In this document: positions 34,683 through 44,313 of the stretch, in pieces | Layout of the letters: each line of letters opens with the position of its first letter | How positions within the stretch are numbered: the first letter of the stretch is position 1 | NCBI RefSeq assembly: GCF_041358175.1 | Contig: NZ_JBGKBE010000001.1 | Coordinates: forward strand, 620,001 to 684,000 | DNA: 64,000 nucleotides | Reading direction: 5' to 3' | Source: Muriicola sp041358175 | GTDB taxonomy: Bacteria > Bacteroidota > Bacteroidia > Flavobacteriales > Flavobacteriaceae | The notes under the pieces: generated by a model | Seen by the model: the letters and a program-made list of their open reading frames with translations, nothing else | Database searches by the model: none | What the model was told of the DNA's origin: nothing | Position numbers and translations under genes: made by a program

Positions 34683-36444
34683 GCAGTAATTTAATTAGGC
34701 ATCGGGTAATAGCTTCCTCATCGATATGGCTCAGCTCGAGCAACTCTTCTACTGTTCCCTGTTCAATAAAGGTATCCGGTAGTCCAAGTCGTTCCACCTT
34801 TTGGGAATAGCCATGCTCATTTGCAAATTCCAGAACTGCACTTCCAAAGCCCCCTGCCAGGCATCCGTCTTCCAGGGTTACAACTGAGTTATACCTTTTA
34901 AATACACCATGCAGTTGTTGCTCGTCTAAGGGCTTTACAAAACGCATATCATAATGACCAATTTCTTTGGGATGCCCCAGTCTTTTTAATACTTCTGTGA
35001 CTTTATTTCCCAGGTGGCCTACAGATAAAACTGCTATGGACGTCCCTTTGGCAAGTTCTCTTGAAGACCCAATTGGTATCCTCTCAAAGGAGGATTGCCA
35101 GGATTCCGTATTACCTCTTCCTCGGGGGTATCTTATGGCGAGGGGCCGGTCAATGCCCAACTGGGCGGTAAACATAATATTCCTCAACTCCATTTCATTC
35201 ATGGGGGCAAAAATGGTCATATTCGGGATACAGCGCAAGTAAGCCAGATCGTAGGCACCATGGTGGGTAGCCCCATCCTGACCTACCAATCCGGCCCGGT
35301 CAATACAGAAGATAACGGGGAGACTTTGAATGGCAACATCATGGATCACCTGATCATAGGCCCTTTGCAGAAAGGTGGAATAAATAGCGCAAAAGGGAAC
35401 CAGTCCTTCTGCTGCCATCCCAGCAGCCATGGTAACGGCGTGTTGCTCGGCAATACCTACGTCGAAGGCCCGGTCGGGAAATGCTTCCATCATGTATTTC
35501 AGGGAACTGCCTGTGGGCATGGCAGGAGTGATCCCTACTATATTTTTATTTTGTTTTGCAAGTTCCACCAGACTATGCCCAAAAACGTCCTGATATTTTG
35601 GAGGCTGTTCTGAAGCAGTTTGCTTTGCCAGTTCTCCGGTATTCCTGTCGAATTTACCTGGGGCGTGGTATACGATCTGGTTTTCCTCTGCTTTTTTCAG
35701 TCCTTTCCCCTTGGTTGTGATCAGGTGCAGGAGTCTTGGACCTTTCAACTTCCTCATTTCCCGGAGTGCATTGATTACCGCTTTGAGGTCATGACCATCA
35801 ACAGGACCGGTATAAGTGAAATTGAGGCATTCAAAAATATTCTCTTCTTTGGCCGTACCCTTTTTAACGTTGGTAAGGTATTTCTTTAAGGCCCCCACGC
35901 TAGGATCGATACCAATGGCATTGTCATTTAGAACTATGAGTACATTTGCGTCGAGAACTCCCAGATGGTTCAGGCCTTCGAAAGCCATTCCGCTTGCGAT
36001 GGAGGCATCTCCAATTACGGCGATATGTTGTCTCTCCTTATCGCCTTTGAGTTTGGCTGCCAGGGCCATCCCAACAATAGCGGAAATGGAAGTGGAGCTG
36101 TGGCCGGTGCCAAAAGCGTCAAATTCACTTTCGTCTCTTTTAGGAAAGCCACTCAGCCCCCCCAATTGGCGGTTGGTATTAAATTGTGATCTTCTTCCTG
36201 TCAAAATCTTGTGTCCATAGGCCTGATGCCCTACATCCCAGATCAACTTATCCTCAGGAGTGTTAAAGACATAGTGCAGGGCAATGGTTAGTTCAACAAC
36301 GCCCAGACTAGCCCCCAGGTGACCTTCTTTAGCAGCAACAATATCGATGATAAATTCCCTGAGTTCCCTGGTTAGTTGCGGCAACTGTTCCTCAGCGAGC
36401 TCCCTCAGGTCTATGGGATATTGTATGTTATCTAAGAGATTCAT
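34669..36444 (-). CDS. dxs: 1-deoxy-D-xylulose-5-phosphate synthase
   Basis: 591 residues. It condenses pyruvate and glyceraldehyde 3-phosphate, the first step of the MEP isoprenoid pathway, using thiamine diphosphate. Motifs: GHQAYGHKILTGRR, the TPP site GDASIASGMAFEGLNHLG to NDNAIGID, the catalytic glutamate in GIAEQHAVTMAAG, and DRAGLVGQDGATHHG. A perfect -7 element lies 9 bases before the start. The product feeds the isoprenyl synthase and carotenoid genes found 16 kb away. Confidence 0.96.
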   Translation of the reverse strand: MNLLDNIQYPIDLRELAEEQLPQLTRELREFIIDIVAAKEGHLGASLGVVELTIALHYVFNTPEDKLIWDVGHQAYGHKILTGRRSQFNTNRQLGGLSGFPKRDESEFDAFGTGHSSTSISAIVGMALAAKLKGDKERQHIAVIGDASIASGMAFEGLNHLGVLDANVLIVLNDNAIGIDPSVGALKKYLTNVKKGTAKEENIFECLNFTYTGPVDGHDLKAVINALREMRKLKGPRLLHLITTKGKGLKKAEENQIVYHAPGKFDRNTGELAKQTASEQPPKYQDVFGHSLVELAKQNKNIVGITPAMPTGSSLKYMMEAFPDRAFDVGIAEQHAVTMAAGMAAEGLVPFCAIYSTFLQRAYDQVIHDVAIQSLPVIFCIDRAGLVGQDGATHHGAYDLAYLRCIPNMTIFAPMNEMELRNIMFTAQLGIDRPLAIRYPRGRGNTESWQSSFERIPIGSSRELAKGTSIAVLSVGHLGNKVTEVLKRLGHPKEIGHYDMRFVKPLDEQQLHGVFKRYNSVVTLEDGCLAGGFGSAVLEFANEHGYSQKVERLGLPDTFIEQGTVEELLELSHIDEEAITRCLIKLLHEVR

Positions 36445-36452
36445 GGAAGGAA

Positions 36453-36460
36453 CAAAGGTA
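36453..36460 (-). promoter_or_regulatory. -7 promoter element of dxs
   Basis: Leftward TACCTTTG, a perfect TAnnTTTG, 9 bases before the dxs ATG, implying a very short leader. No TTG at standard spacing was found. Confidence 0.4.
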
Positions 36461-36517
36461 CATTAATTCGCATTTGAAGTGGGATGATGCTTGGATGAAA
36501 ATTGTATTTTTGACGCT

Positions 36518-36967
36518 GTGGATCTCATTCTCGACGATACGTATTTTATGAAAAAAGCCCTGCAGGAGGCTGAGGTGGCTTTTGAGCAAGGGGAAGTCCC
36601 TGTTGGTGCGGTTATTGCCGTGCAGGGAAGGATCATCGCCCGTGCCTACAATCAGACAGAAAAACTCAATGATGTAACTGCCCATGCCGAGATGCTGGCC
36701 ATAACAGCAGCCGCGAATTTCCTGGGCGGGAAGTATTTATACGATTGTACCATGTACGTCACTCTGGAACCCTGCCTGATGTGTGCAGGTGCCTTGTACT
36801 GGAGTCAGATACCGAGAATTGTATACGGGGCTCCGGATCCCAAAAGGGGATTTTCCGTTTCCGGCGGTATACTGCATCCAAAGACGATCCTTACCGGCGG
36901 TATTCTGGAGAAAGAGTCGAACGCCCTTTTAAAAAGATTTTTTATCCAGAAGCGAAATCTCAATTAG
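36518..36967 (+). CDS. tadA: tRNA-adenosine deaminase / nucleoside deaminase
   Basis: 149 residues from the GTG at 36518. Zinc motifs are HAEMLAI (H and catalytic E) and PCLMCAGA (two C). It converts A34 to inosine in tRNA-Arg(ACG). The frame can be extended to a TTG at 36491, but a perfect TATTTTTG -7 element at 36505-36512 lies between the two, so the GTG start on a nearly leaderless message is favoured; residues DDTYFMKKALQEAE then begin at the usual place for the family. Confidence 0.88.
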   Translation: MDLILDDTYFMKKALQEAEVAFEQGEVPVGAVIAVQGRIIARAYNQTEKLNDVTAHAEMLAITAAANFLGGKYLYDCTMYVTLEPCLMCAGALYWSQIPRIVYGAPDPKRGFSVSGGILHPKTILTGGILEKESNALLKRFFIQKRNLN

Positions 36968-36971
36968 ACAC

Positions 36972-37005
36972 AAAAAAAACACCCGTTTTATACGGGTGTT
37001 CTGTT
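36972..37005. terminator. bidirectional intrinsic terminator
   Basis: Stem AACACCCGT / ACGGGTGTT with a 5-nt loop and an A8 run on the left. It ends the leftward cold-shock gene with a U-rich tail and probably tadA from the other side. Confidence 0.85.
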
Positions 37006-37024
37006 TCTTTCAAAATAAAATATA

Positions 37025-37219
37025 TCAGTTGACCACCTGTACCTGGGCGGCAACCATTCCTTTTCTCCCTTCTTCTTCCTCGTATTCTACTTTGTCTCCT
37101 TCGTTCAGTTCCACTCCGTTAAGGGCGGTAGCGTGAACAAAGATGTCCTTTCCGGTTTCGTCGTTCGTAATGAATCCATAACCTTTAGATTCATTGAAAA
37201 ATTTTACTGTTCCAGTCAT
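37025..37219 (-). CDS. cold-shock domain protein
   Basis: 64 residues, one OB-fold cold-shock domain with RNP1 KGYGFI and RNP2 DIFVHA. Binds single-stranded RNA or DNA and acts as an RNA chaperone. Whether it is cold-inducible cannot be told. A terminator follows directly. Confidence 0.95.
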   Translation of the reverse strand: MTGTVKFFNESKGYGFITNDETGKDIFVHATALNGVELNEGDKVEYEEEEGRKGMVAAQVQVVN

Positions 37220-37309
37220 CCAATTAAGATTAATAAATAATATGTGTAATACTAAAATATGGAATTTTGGGCAGAAGCCGTAATGGAATGAGGAGAAATT
37301 GCCTGATTA

Positions 37310-37573
37310 TTAGCGTTTTTTGGTCTTTTTTTCTTCAATATCTCGCATTTTTCTGATGTTCTCTTCGTTCAGCATATAATCCTTTACATTCTTCCCCTTG
37401 CTTTCTTTCAGAAGGAAGAGTGGCATGGCGATAAGGAACAAACCAACCGTCCCAAAGCCTATATATTTGTTGCCTGTTGCAGGTTGTTCTCCCACGATGA
37501 TAAAACCGTAGATGATGGCTCCCAGGGAGAGAAGAACAATGGCTGTGATGATATATTTAGTCTTTATAAGCAT
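37310..37573 (-). CDS. small two-helix membrane protein
   Basis: 87 residues with two hydrophobic segments (about 7-27 and 41-56) and a charged C-terminal tail rich in Lys and Glu. I recognise no family. It begins one base after the CLC stop, so it is translated from the CLC mRNA and could modify that transporter, though this is only context. Confidence 0.65.
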   Translation of the reverse strand: MLIKTKYIITAIVLLSLGAIIYGFIIVGEQPATGNKYIGFGTVGLFLIAMPLFLLKESKGKNVKDYMLNEENIRKMRDIEEKKTKKR

Positions 37574-37574
37574 C

Positions 37575-39359
37575 CTATTTTGTAAAATTAATCAGTTTGC
37601 GTCTGTATGCCGTCAAAAGTTTAGATTTTGAGACAAAACCGTAATATTTTCCATCTTTGATAACGGGTAAATTCCATGCGCTACTGTCCTGAAATTTTTT
37701 CATGACCGCCTGCATAGTGTCGGTTTCATAAAAAATATGTTCCGGGGCTTTGTGCATTAGTGTTTCAACAAAAAGTTTGTCGTAAAGACTGGTATCAAAC
37801 ATAAAATCACGAACATCATCCAGCAAAACAATCCCTACCAGTATACCTCCTTTGTTGACTACGGGGAAAATATTCCGTGTTGATTTAGCGACCGACTGAT
37901 GCAACATTTCCCCAAGGGTCATATCCTGATTGACGGTTTTAAATCCTTTTTCAATCACATCGTCTAAATGCATCAGGGTAAGAACGGTCTGGTCTTTATC
38001 ATGAGTGATCAATGCTCCGGCTTTTGCAAGTTCACGGGTGTAAATGGTATGGTCCATAGCATTCTTTGTTATGAGATATGAGATGGCCGAGGTGATCATC
38101 AGGGGAACAAAAAGCTCATATCCACCTGTAATCTCAGCGATAAGAAAAATGGCTGTCAGGGGTGCGTGTAATACCCCTGCGATCAGGCCGGCCATGCCTA
38201 TCAACGTAAAATTACTCTCACTTACCGTAAATCCGATGCCAATATTGTTGATCACTTTTGCGACTACATTTCCCAGGGCACTTCCCATCACCATAGTTGG
38301 GATAAATATCCCTCCTGCACCTCCTGCGGCAAAAGTAGTGGTCATAGCCACCGCTTTAAAGATGGTGATCCCAAAAAGCAGGGCAATGACAACCCATATG
38401 TTGGAAGTATATTTATCAAATGGGGTTTTACCAAGTGCTTCCAGTGAATTACCATCCAGTAAATGGTTGATAAACCCGAATCCTTCCCCGTAAAGAGGAG
38501 GGATGAAATATAACATGATCCCAATTGCGATACCCCCAACCAACAACTTGTATTTTGGACTTTTAAATCGTTTAAAGAATTCAAGGATGCCGAAGTACAT
38601 CCTCGTAAAGTAAATGGAGGCAAAGGCCGTTCCCACGCCCAGTAGAATATAAAAAAGCGTATCCCTGATCTCAAATTTTTCGGTGACATTAAAATTGAAA
38701 AGGGTTTCGTCACCCAGGAAGAAATAAGAGGTGAGTACGCCAGAAATGGAAGCAAAGAGCAAAGGCAGCAAAGAGAGCATGGTAAGGTCGAGGCTAAATA
38801 CCTCCACTGCAAAGATAATTGCCGCAATGGGGGACTGAAAAATGGAGGCTATGGCTCCGGCTGAAGCGCAGGCTATAAGCAAGGAGCGCGTTTTGGCATT
38901 GATATGCAGGAATCTGGATAGATTTGAACTCAGGGCAGAACCCGATGCCACGGCAGGACCTAAAAGTCCGACAGAACCCCCGAAGCCAACTGTGAGAGGG
39001 GCCGTTATCAGGGGAGTGTAGATTTTTTTTATGGTGATAATGCCCTTCTTCTTTGACATTGCCAGAAGGATAGAAGAAATAGCATGTTCGAGTTTCTCTC
39101 TATGCACATATTTTACATAGAGATATACGAGGGTAAGGCCAATAATGGGGCTTATAAAATAGAGCTGAGTACTGGTAAAGGTGATGCCTTCCTCTACGAG
39201 TGATTCGATAAAGTAGGTGGTATTTTTAAGGGTCACTGCAGCCAATCCGGCTAACAGACCAACCACTACACTCATGATATGGATAAAGGTCTTATTGGAG
39301 ATATTTTTATACCTCCAGCGATAAAACCTGGCGAACAGAATTTTGATCTGTCTTTGCAT
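37575..39359 (-). CDS. CLC family chloride channel/transporter with CBS domains
   Basis: 594 residues: about 18 short helices typical of CLC (residues 25-435) and two CBS domains (about 440-590). The GxFxP motif is present (GGAGGIFIPTM). At the usual GREGP motif the sequence is GLLGP (131-135), so the gating/coupling glutamate (E148 of the E. coli protein) is a leucine (L133). Such variants behave as uncoupled channels in studied CLCs, so proton-coupled exchange is doubtful here. CBS domains suggest nucleotide control. Confidence 0.9.
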   Translation of the reverse strand: MQRQIKILFARFYRWRYKNISNKTFIHIMSVVVGLLAGLAAVTLKNTTYFIESLVEEGITFTSTQLYFISPIIGLTLVYLYVKYVHREKLEHAISSILLAMSKKKGIITIKKIYTPLITAPLTVGFGGSVGLLGPAVASGSALSSNLSRFLHINAKTRSLLIACASAGAIASIFQSPIAAIIFAVEVFSLDLTMLSLLPLLFASISGVLTSYFFLGDETLFNFNVTEKFEIRDTLFYILLGVGTAFASIYFTRMYFGILEFFKRFKSPKYKLLVGGIAIGIMLYFIPPLYGEGFGFINHLLDGNSLEALGKTPFDKYTSNIWVVIALLFGITIFKAVAMTTTFAAGGAGGIFIPTMVMGSALGNVVAKVINNIGIGFTVSESNFTLIGMAGLIAGVLHAPLTAIFLIAEITGGYELFVPLMITSAISYLITKNAMDHTIYTRELAKAGALITHDKDQTVLTLMHLDDVIEKGFKTVNQDMTLGEMLHQSVAKSTRNIFPVVNKGGILVGIVLLDDVRDFMFDTSLYDKLFVETLMHKAPEHIFYETDTMQAVMKKFQDSSAWNLPVIKDGKYYGFVSKSKLLTAYRRKLINFTK

Positions 39360-39375
39360 TATGGAAATTAAACAT

Positions 39376-39383
39376 CAAATGTA
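39376..39383 (-). promoter_or_regulatory. -7 promoter element of CLC gene
   Basis: Leftward TACATTTG, a perfect TAnnTTTG, 17 bases before the ATG. The nearest upstream TTG is 24 nt away, longer than usual. Confidence 0.35.
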
Positions 39384-39449
39384 TGACAATTCACAGCCTC
39401 GTTACACCAACCCTGCCCATTAGAGCTTTTTAAACTAAAAAAGCAATTT

Positions 39450-41201
39450 TTACTCCTCTCTCAGACGCAGGTTCAATTCGATCAGCTGTGCATTATCAAT
39501 AGGTGCGGGGGCGTCAATCATGACATCCCTGCCACTATTGTTCTTGGGGAAGGCGATAAAATCCCGGATCGTTTCCTGCCCTCCGAGAATAGCCACCAGC
39601 CTGTCAAGACCAAAGGCAATACCCCCATGGGGAGGCGCACCGTACTGGAAAGCTTCCATTAAAAATCCAAACTGTGCTTTCGCTTCCTCCTCTGAAAATC
39701 CGAGGTGCCTGAACATGATACTCTGCACTTTTTTATCGTGGATCCTGATAGACCCACCGCCAATTTCATTTCCGTTAAGGACCAGGTCATAAGCGTTGGC
39801 CCTTACCGCATCAGGATCGGTATCGAGCAATTCGAGCTGTCCTGGTTTAGGGGAGGTGAAGGGATGGTGCATGGCGTGATAATCCCCTGTTTCCTCATCT
39901 TTTTCCAACAAGGGGAAATCAATAACCCATAAGGGAGCAAATTCGGATGGATTTCTCAAACCCAGCCTTTCTGCCATTTCCATTCGCAGGGCACTGAGCT
40001 GGGTACGTGTAGTATCGATGTCGCCGGAAAGTACGCAAATAAGGTCTCCGGCCTTAGCGCCTGTTGCCTCTGCCCATTTTTGAAGATCTGATTGTTCGTA
40101 GAATTTGTCTACTGACGACTTAAAGCTTCCATCTTCATTGCACTTAACGTAAACCATGCCTTTCGCTCCCACCTGAGGACGTTTAAGCCAGTCGATGATA
40201 CCATCAATTTCTTTTCTGGTAAAGGAGGCCCCTCCGGGAACTGCAATTCCAACGACTAATTCTGCTGAATTAAATACGTTGAATTCCCTGTGTTGCGCGA
40301 GGGTATTCAGTTCTGCAAATCGCATATCAAACCTGATATCCGGTTTGTCATTACCATATGTTTTCATGGCCTCATCATAGGTCATCCGGGGAAAGGTATC
40401 TACTTCCACCCCTCTTATCTCTTTGAGCAAATGGCGAGTGAGACCTTCAAAGGCATTAAGGATATCTTCCTGTTCCACAAAGGCCATTTCGCAATCGATC
40501 TGCGTAAATTCAGGCTGTCTGTCGGCTCTCAGATCTTCATCCCGGAAACACTTCACTATCTGGAAATATTTGTCGAGCCCTCCAACCATCAGCAGTTGCT
40601 TAAAGGTTTGAGGGGATTGGGGTAAGGCATAGAATTCACCTTGGTTCATTCTGCTGGGGACTACAAAATCGCGTGCCCCCTCCGGGGTTGATTTGATCAG
40701 ATAAGGTGTCTCCACCTCGATAAATCCATGTTCAGAAAGGTATTTCCTCACCTCCATGGTAACCTTACTCCGGAAAATAAGCTTGTCTTTTACAGGATTT
40801 CTACGAATGTCGAGATATCTGTATTTCATCCTGAGATCTGTACCGCCATCGGTTTCATCTTCAATCGTAAAAGGAGGGAGTAATGCGGGATTAAGTACAG
40901 ATAATTCCTTAACTAGGATTTCTATATCGCCTGTTCCGAGTTGCGGGTTTTTAGAGGTCCTCTCAATGACCTCTCCCTTTACCTGGATGACAAATTCGCG
41001 GCCCAGTTTCCTGGCTTCGGCCAGTAGTTTTGCCGGTGTCCTTTCTTCATCAAAGACCAATTGGGTAATGCCGTATCGGTCTCTTAGATCAACCCAGACC
41101 ACAAATCCTTTATCCCGTACTTTTTGTACCCATCCGCTCAGGACAACATCAGTCTTAACATCCTTTCCTCTTAACTCTCCGCAAGTATGAGTTCTATACA
41201 T
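39450..41201 (-). CDS. aspS: aspartyl-tRNA synthetase
   Basis: 583 residues from the ATG at 41201 (MYRTHTCGELRG, the usual bacterial AspS N-terminus); a longer frame from 41228 is not used. Class II synthetase with N-terminal OB fold (VVLSGWVQKVRDKGFVVWVDLRDRYG), motif 2 FRDEDLRADRQPEFTQID, a GAD insertion, and motif 3 GIAFGLDRLVAILGG. It charges tRNA-Asp. A well-placed promoter lies just upstream. Confidence 0.96.
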   Translation of the reverse strand: MYRTHTCGELRGKDVKTDVVLSGWVQKVRDKGFVVWVDLRDRYGITQLVFDEERTPAKLLAEARKLGREFVIQVKGEVIERTSKNPQLGTGDIEILVKELSVLNPALLPPFTIEDETDGGTDLRMKYRYLDIRRNPVKDKLIFRSKVTMEVRKYLSEHGFIEVETPYLIKSTPEGARDFVVPSRMNQGEFYALPQSPQTFKQLLMVGGLDKYFQIVKCFRDEDLRADRQPEFTQIDCEMAFVEQEDILNAFEGLTRHLLKEIRGVEVDTFPRMTYDEAMKTYGNDKPDIRFDMRFAELNTLAQHREFNVFNSAELVVGIAVPGGASFTRKEIDGIIDWLKRPQVGAKGMVYVKCNEDGSFKSSVDKFYEQSDLQKWAEATGAKAGDLICVLSGDIDTTRTQLSALRMEMAERLGLRNPSEFAPLWVIDFPLLEKDEETGDYHAMHHPFTSPKPGQLELLDTDPDAVRANAYDLVLNGNEIGGGSIRIHDKKVQSIMFRHLGFSEEEAKAQFGFLMEAFQYGAPPHGGIAFGLDRLVAILGGQETIRDFIAFPKNNSGRDVMIDAPAPIDNAQLIELNLRLREE

Positions 41202-41225
41202 TGAAAATCTGAATTTTAGCTGCGG

Positions 41226-41257
41226 CAAATGTAAGAAGTAATGCGTTGAACCCCCAA
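41226..41257 (-). promoter_or_regulatory. promoter of aspS
   Basis: Leftward: TTG (41257-41255), 21 nt, TACATTTG (41233-41226), a perfect -7 element, 25 bases before the aspS ATG. This also supports the shorter aspS start. Confidence 0.5.
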
Positions 41258-41319
41258 TTTATGATTGTATTTTAGGGATAATTTTATCCCCTGAATTCAA
41301 AAGAAATTATTATAAGATT

Positions 41320-41348
41320 TTGTAATTATAATATCTTCCTTACCTTGG
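41320..41348 (+). promoter_or_regulatory. promoter of the SusC/SusD pair
   Basis: TTG (41320-41322), 18 nt, TACCTTGG (41341-41348; seven of eight of TAnnTTTG). It is 34 bases before the SusC-like ATG. Confidence 0.5.
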
Positions 41349-41381
41349 AATATCAATAATCTAACTCAAAACTTAATTAAC

Positions 41382-44303
41382 ATGAAACAAAAATCACTTG
41401 GAAAGACATTCCTATGGTTGTTTCTCGCCTTACCCATATTAGGGTTTTCGCAGGGGACGGTTAGCGGGAATATTACAGATTCCAATTACGGAGACCCTCT
41501 GGCGGGGGTAAATGTCGTAGTCAAAGGAACCTCTCAGGGGGCTATTTCCGACTTCGACGGGAACTACTCAATCAGCGTAGCCAATTTTCCTGCTACCCTG
41601 GTTTTTTCATCTCTAGGGTATGAGACCAAGGAGGTGACAGTAGAAGGACCTACTACTTTAAATGTATCGCTCGGAGAATCCGCAACCGGACTTGATGAAG
41701 TGGTCGTTACTGGTCTGGGAACTTCCATCAAACGTAGTAATCTGGCGAATGCCGTGGCTACTGTGTCTAATGAAGAACTTGTAGGGACTACTGCACAGAC
41801 CACCTTAGATGGGGCACTTTACGGGAAACTTACCGGGGTGAATATTACCTCTTCTTCAGGGGCTCCCGGTGGGGGATTTGCCTTGAGACTCAGGGGAATC
41901 TCATCCATCAACGGAAATAACCAACCTCTCTATATCGTAGACGGGGTGTATGTGAATAATGCGGAAATTCCTTCCGGACTGCGTTTTGCCTCCGGTGCCA
42001 ACAGGGGAAATGAAGAAAACTCAGCCAACCGTATAGCCGACCTGGATCCTAATGACATCCAGAACATAGAAGTACTTAAAGGTGCTTCTGCGGCTGCCAT
42101 CTACGGAACTCGGGCGAATGCCGGGGTTGTGATTATCACCACCAAAAGGGGAAGCCAGGGAAAAACTGAAGTTAAGTTTAGCCAGGACACTGGGTTTAAT
42201 ACTATTATAAATAAACTGGGACTAAGGCCCTGGACTGCCCAAAGTGTAGAAGATACATTCGGTGCAGCTGAGGTTGACCTGTACAACCAGGCCATTGCTA
42301 GTGGCGGACTTTTTGATTATGAAGACATCATTTACGGAGAAACAGGATTAATTACCGATACGCGTATTAGCGCAAGTGGAGGTGATGAAAAAACCAAGTT
42401 CTATGTGGGCGCTTCTTACAGGGATGAGGAAGGTATTATTAAAAACACCGGCTTTAATCGTTTTTCTCTAAGAGCTAATGTTGACCATACAATTTCAAAT
42501 ACGTTTAGCTTTTCGGCTTCTTCCAATTATGTGAGGAGTAGCTCAAGCAGGAGTTTTACAGGAAATGAGAATGAGGGAGGTCTGAGTTATGGGTATACCC
42601 TGGCATTCACCAGACCATGGATCAATTTGTTCCCGGATGATACTGGGGCTTATCCGGATAACCCTAACTATTCAGGAAATCCCATTTTCGTGAGGGATCA
42701 GGCCGTGAATGAAGATAAAAACAACCGTTTTATACAGGGGATTAAGTTAACCACCAATCTTTTAAATACAGGAGATGACGCTGTTAAACTGATCTTCAAT
42801 GGAGGGGCTGATTTTCTGGCAAACGAAACCTTTGTGTACGTTCCTGAGACTCATCAGGCACAAAGAGGAAATCAAAATGGATTTATCGGAGTAGGGAAGA
42901 ATAACTTTACCAATTTCAACTATCAGGGAATTGCGGTCTGGAATCGCAATGCGATGGGAGGTGATCTGGCCCTTACTTCCCAGGCAGGTATTTCCTATCT
43001 GGAACAACAGGCCGATCTGATCTTTAACCAGTCGACACAATTAATTCCAGGTCAGACCAACCTAAGTCAGGGTTCTGCTCAAGCCATCACCCAGACCACT
43101 TCAACGGTTAAGGAATTTGGGTATTTTGCTCAGGTTGAAGGAAATTATCAGGATCAGTTGATCGGTACCGTAGGGTACAGGTTTGACAAGTCGACCCTCA
43201 ACGGAGACCCCAACAAGTTTTACGGTTTCCCAAAGGCATCGCTGGCGGTGAACCTACATAACTTCGATTTTTGGTCGGATGGAGTTTTCCAAAGATTAAA
43301 AATTAGAGCAGCATACGGAGAAACAGGATCTTCAGGAGCTTTTGGTTCTGCATTTACAGGGCTAAATCAGGTTTCTGTAGGTGGAATTGGAGGTTCTTCA
43401 ATCTCTGCATTAAAAGGGGATCCGGATATAGAACCAGAAACTTCCTCAGAATTTGAGGTAGGTTTTGATGCCGGACTTTTTAATAAGGTAAATCTGGAAG
43501 TTTCTTATTACAACAGGGTTGTAAGTGATCTTCTTTTGAGTAGGGTTCTGCCCACTTCAACAGGCTTTGGTTCGGAAACGACAAATCTAGCCGACTTAAA
43601 GAACGAAGGGTTAGAAGTAGGTATAACTGTTAACCCTGTTCAGAATGAGAATTTCTTCTGGAGTTCAAATATCAACTGGTGGTTTAACCGTTCTGAAGTG
43701 ACAAGGTTGGATGTACCTGCCTTTCCTCAACCAGGAGCAGGATTTGGTCTGGGCCTTGGAACCTTCTACATTGAAGAAGGAAAGCCGGTTACTCAGTTGG
43801 CAGGTAATGTTAATGGAGTACCTACCCAGATAGGAAATGTTGAACCCGACTTTCAGATGGGATTTTTCAATAATTTTACCATCGCCAAGCAGTTTGATGT
43901 ATCCTTCCTTTTACAATGGAAAAAAGGTGGAGATAACCTCAATCTGTCCAGACTACTTACAGACCTTGGGGGCACTACTCCGGATCTAGATACCCCTGAG
44001 GGTATAGCTCGAAATGCTTCTCCTATTGCTGCGGTAAGGTTTGTAGAACCGGCAGGATACTTAAGACTAAGGGAAGCGGCAGTTTATTACAGATTGCCTT
44101 CAAGCGCCCTTGCCTTCTTCGGAGATGCGGTTACAGGAATAAAGCTGGGAGTATCGGGTAGAAATATATTCACCATTACAGATTACAGCAGCTACGACCC
44201 GGAAACTTCCACCAATGGAGGTGCCGGCTTGTCTTCAGGGATAGAGGTTACACCATTCCCAAGTACCAAGCAGTTTTACTTTCATTTAAATGTTAACTTC
44301 TAA
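41382..44303 (+). CDS. SusC/RagA-type TonB-linked outer-membrane protein
   Basis: 973 residues: signal peptide (cleavage near GFSQG), CarboxypepD_reg-like domain (SGNITDSNYGDPLAGVNVVV), SusC-type plug (LDEVVVTGLGTSIKRSNLA, IRGISSINGNNQPLYIVDGVYV-like region, ASAAAIYGTRANAGVVIITTK) and a 22-strand barrel ending HLNVNF. It imports a ligand captured by the SusD protein that follows. No enzyme, anti-sigma or regulator gene is adjacent, so the ligand cannot be guessed. Confidence 0.93.
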   Translation: MKQKSLGKTFLWLFLALPILGFSQGTVSGNITDSNYGDPLAGVNVVVKGTSQGAISDFDGNYSISVANFPATLVFSSLGYETKEVTVEGPTTLNVSLGESATGLDEVVVTGLGTSIKRSNLANAVATVSNEELVGTTAQTTLDGALYGKLTGVNITSSSGAPGGGFALRLRGISSINGNNQPLYIVDGVYVNNAEIPSGLRFASGANRGNEENSANRIADLDPNDIQNIEVLKGASAAAIYGTRANAGVVIITTKRGSQGKTEVKFSQDTGFNTIINKLGLRPWTAQSVEDTFGAAEVDLYNQAIASGGLFDYEDIIYGETGLITDTRISASGGDEKTKFYVGASYRDEEGIIKNTGFNRFSLRANVDHTISNTFSFSASSNYVRSSSSRSFTGNENEGGLSYGYTLAFTRPWINLFPDDTGAYPDNPNYSGNPIFVRDQAVNEDKNNRFIQGIKLTTNLLNTGDDAVKLIFNGGADFLANETFVYVPETHQAQRGNQNGFIGVGKNNFTNFNYQGIAVWNRNAMGGDLALTSQAGISYLEQQADLIFNQSTQLIPGQTNLSQGSAQAITQTTSTVKEFGYFAQVEGNYQDQLIGTVGYRFDKSTLNGDPNKFYGFPKASLAVNLHNFDFWSDGVFQRLKIRAAYGETGSSGAFGSAFTGLNQVSVGGIGGSSISALKGDPDIEPETSSEFEVGFDAGLFNKVNLEVSYYNRVVSDLLLSRVLPTSTGFGSETTNLADLKNEGLEVGITVNPVQNENFFWSSNINWWFNRSEVTRLDVPAFPQPGAGFGLGLGTFYIEEGKPVTQLAGNVNGVPTQIGNVEPDFQMGFFNNFTIAKQFDVSFLLQWKKGGDNLNLSRLLTDLGGTTPDLDTPEGIARNASPIAAVRFVEPAGYLRLREAAVYYRLPSSALAFFGDAVTGIKLGVSGRNIFTITDYSSYDPETSTNGGAGLSSGIEVTPFPSTKQFYFHLNVNF

Positions 44304-44313
44304 AAAAATAGCA

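Noticed and set aside
39425..39444. GCTTTTT/AAAAAGC hairpin after aspS as a terminator
   Set aside because: The stem is almost wholly A-T and has no distinct U tail; too weak.
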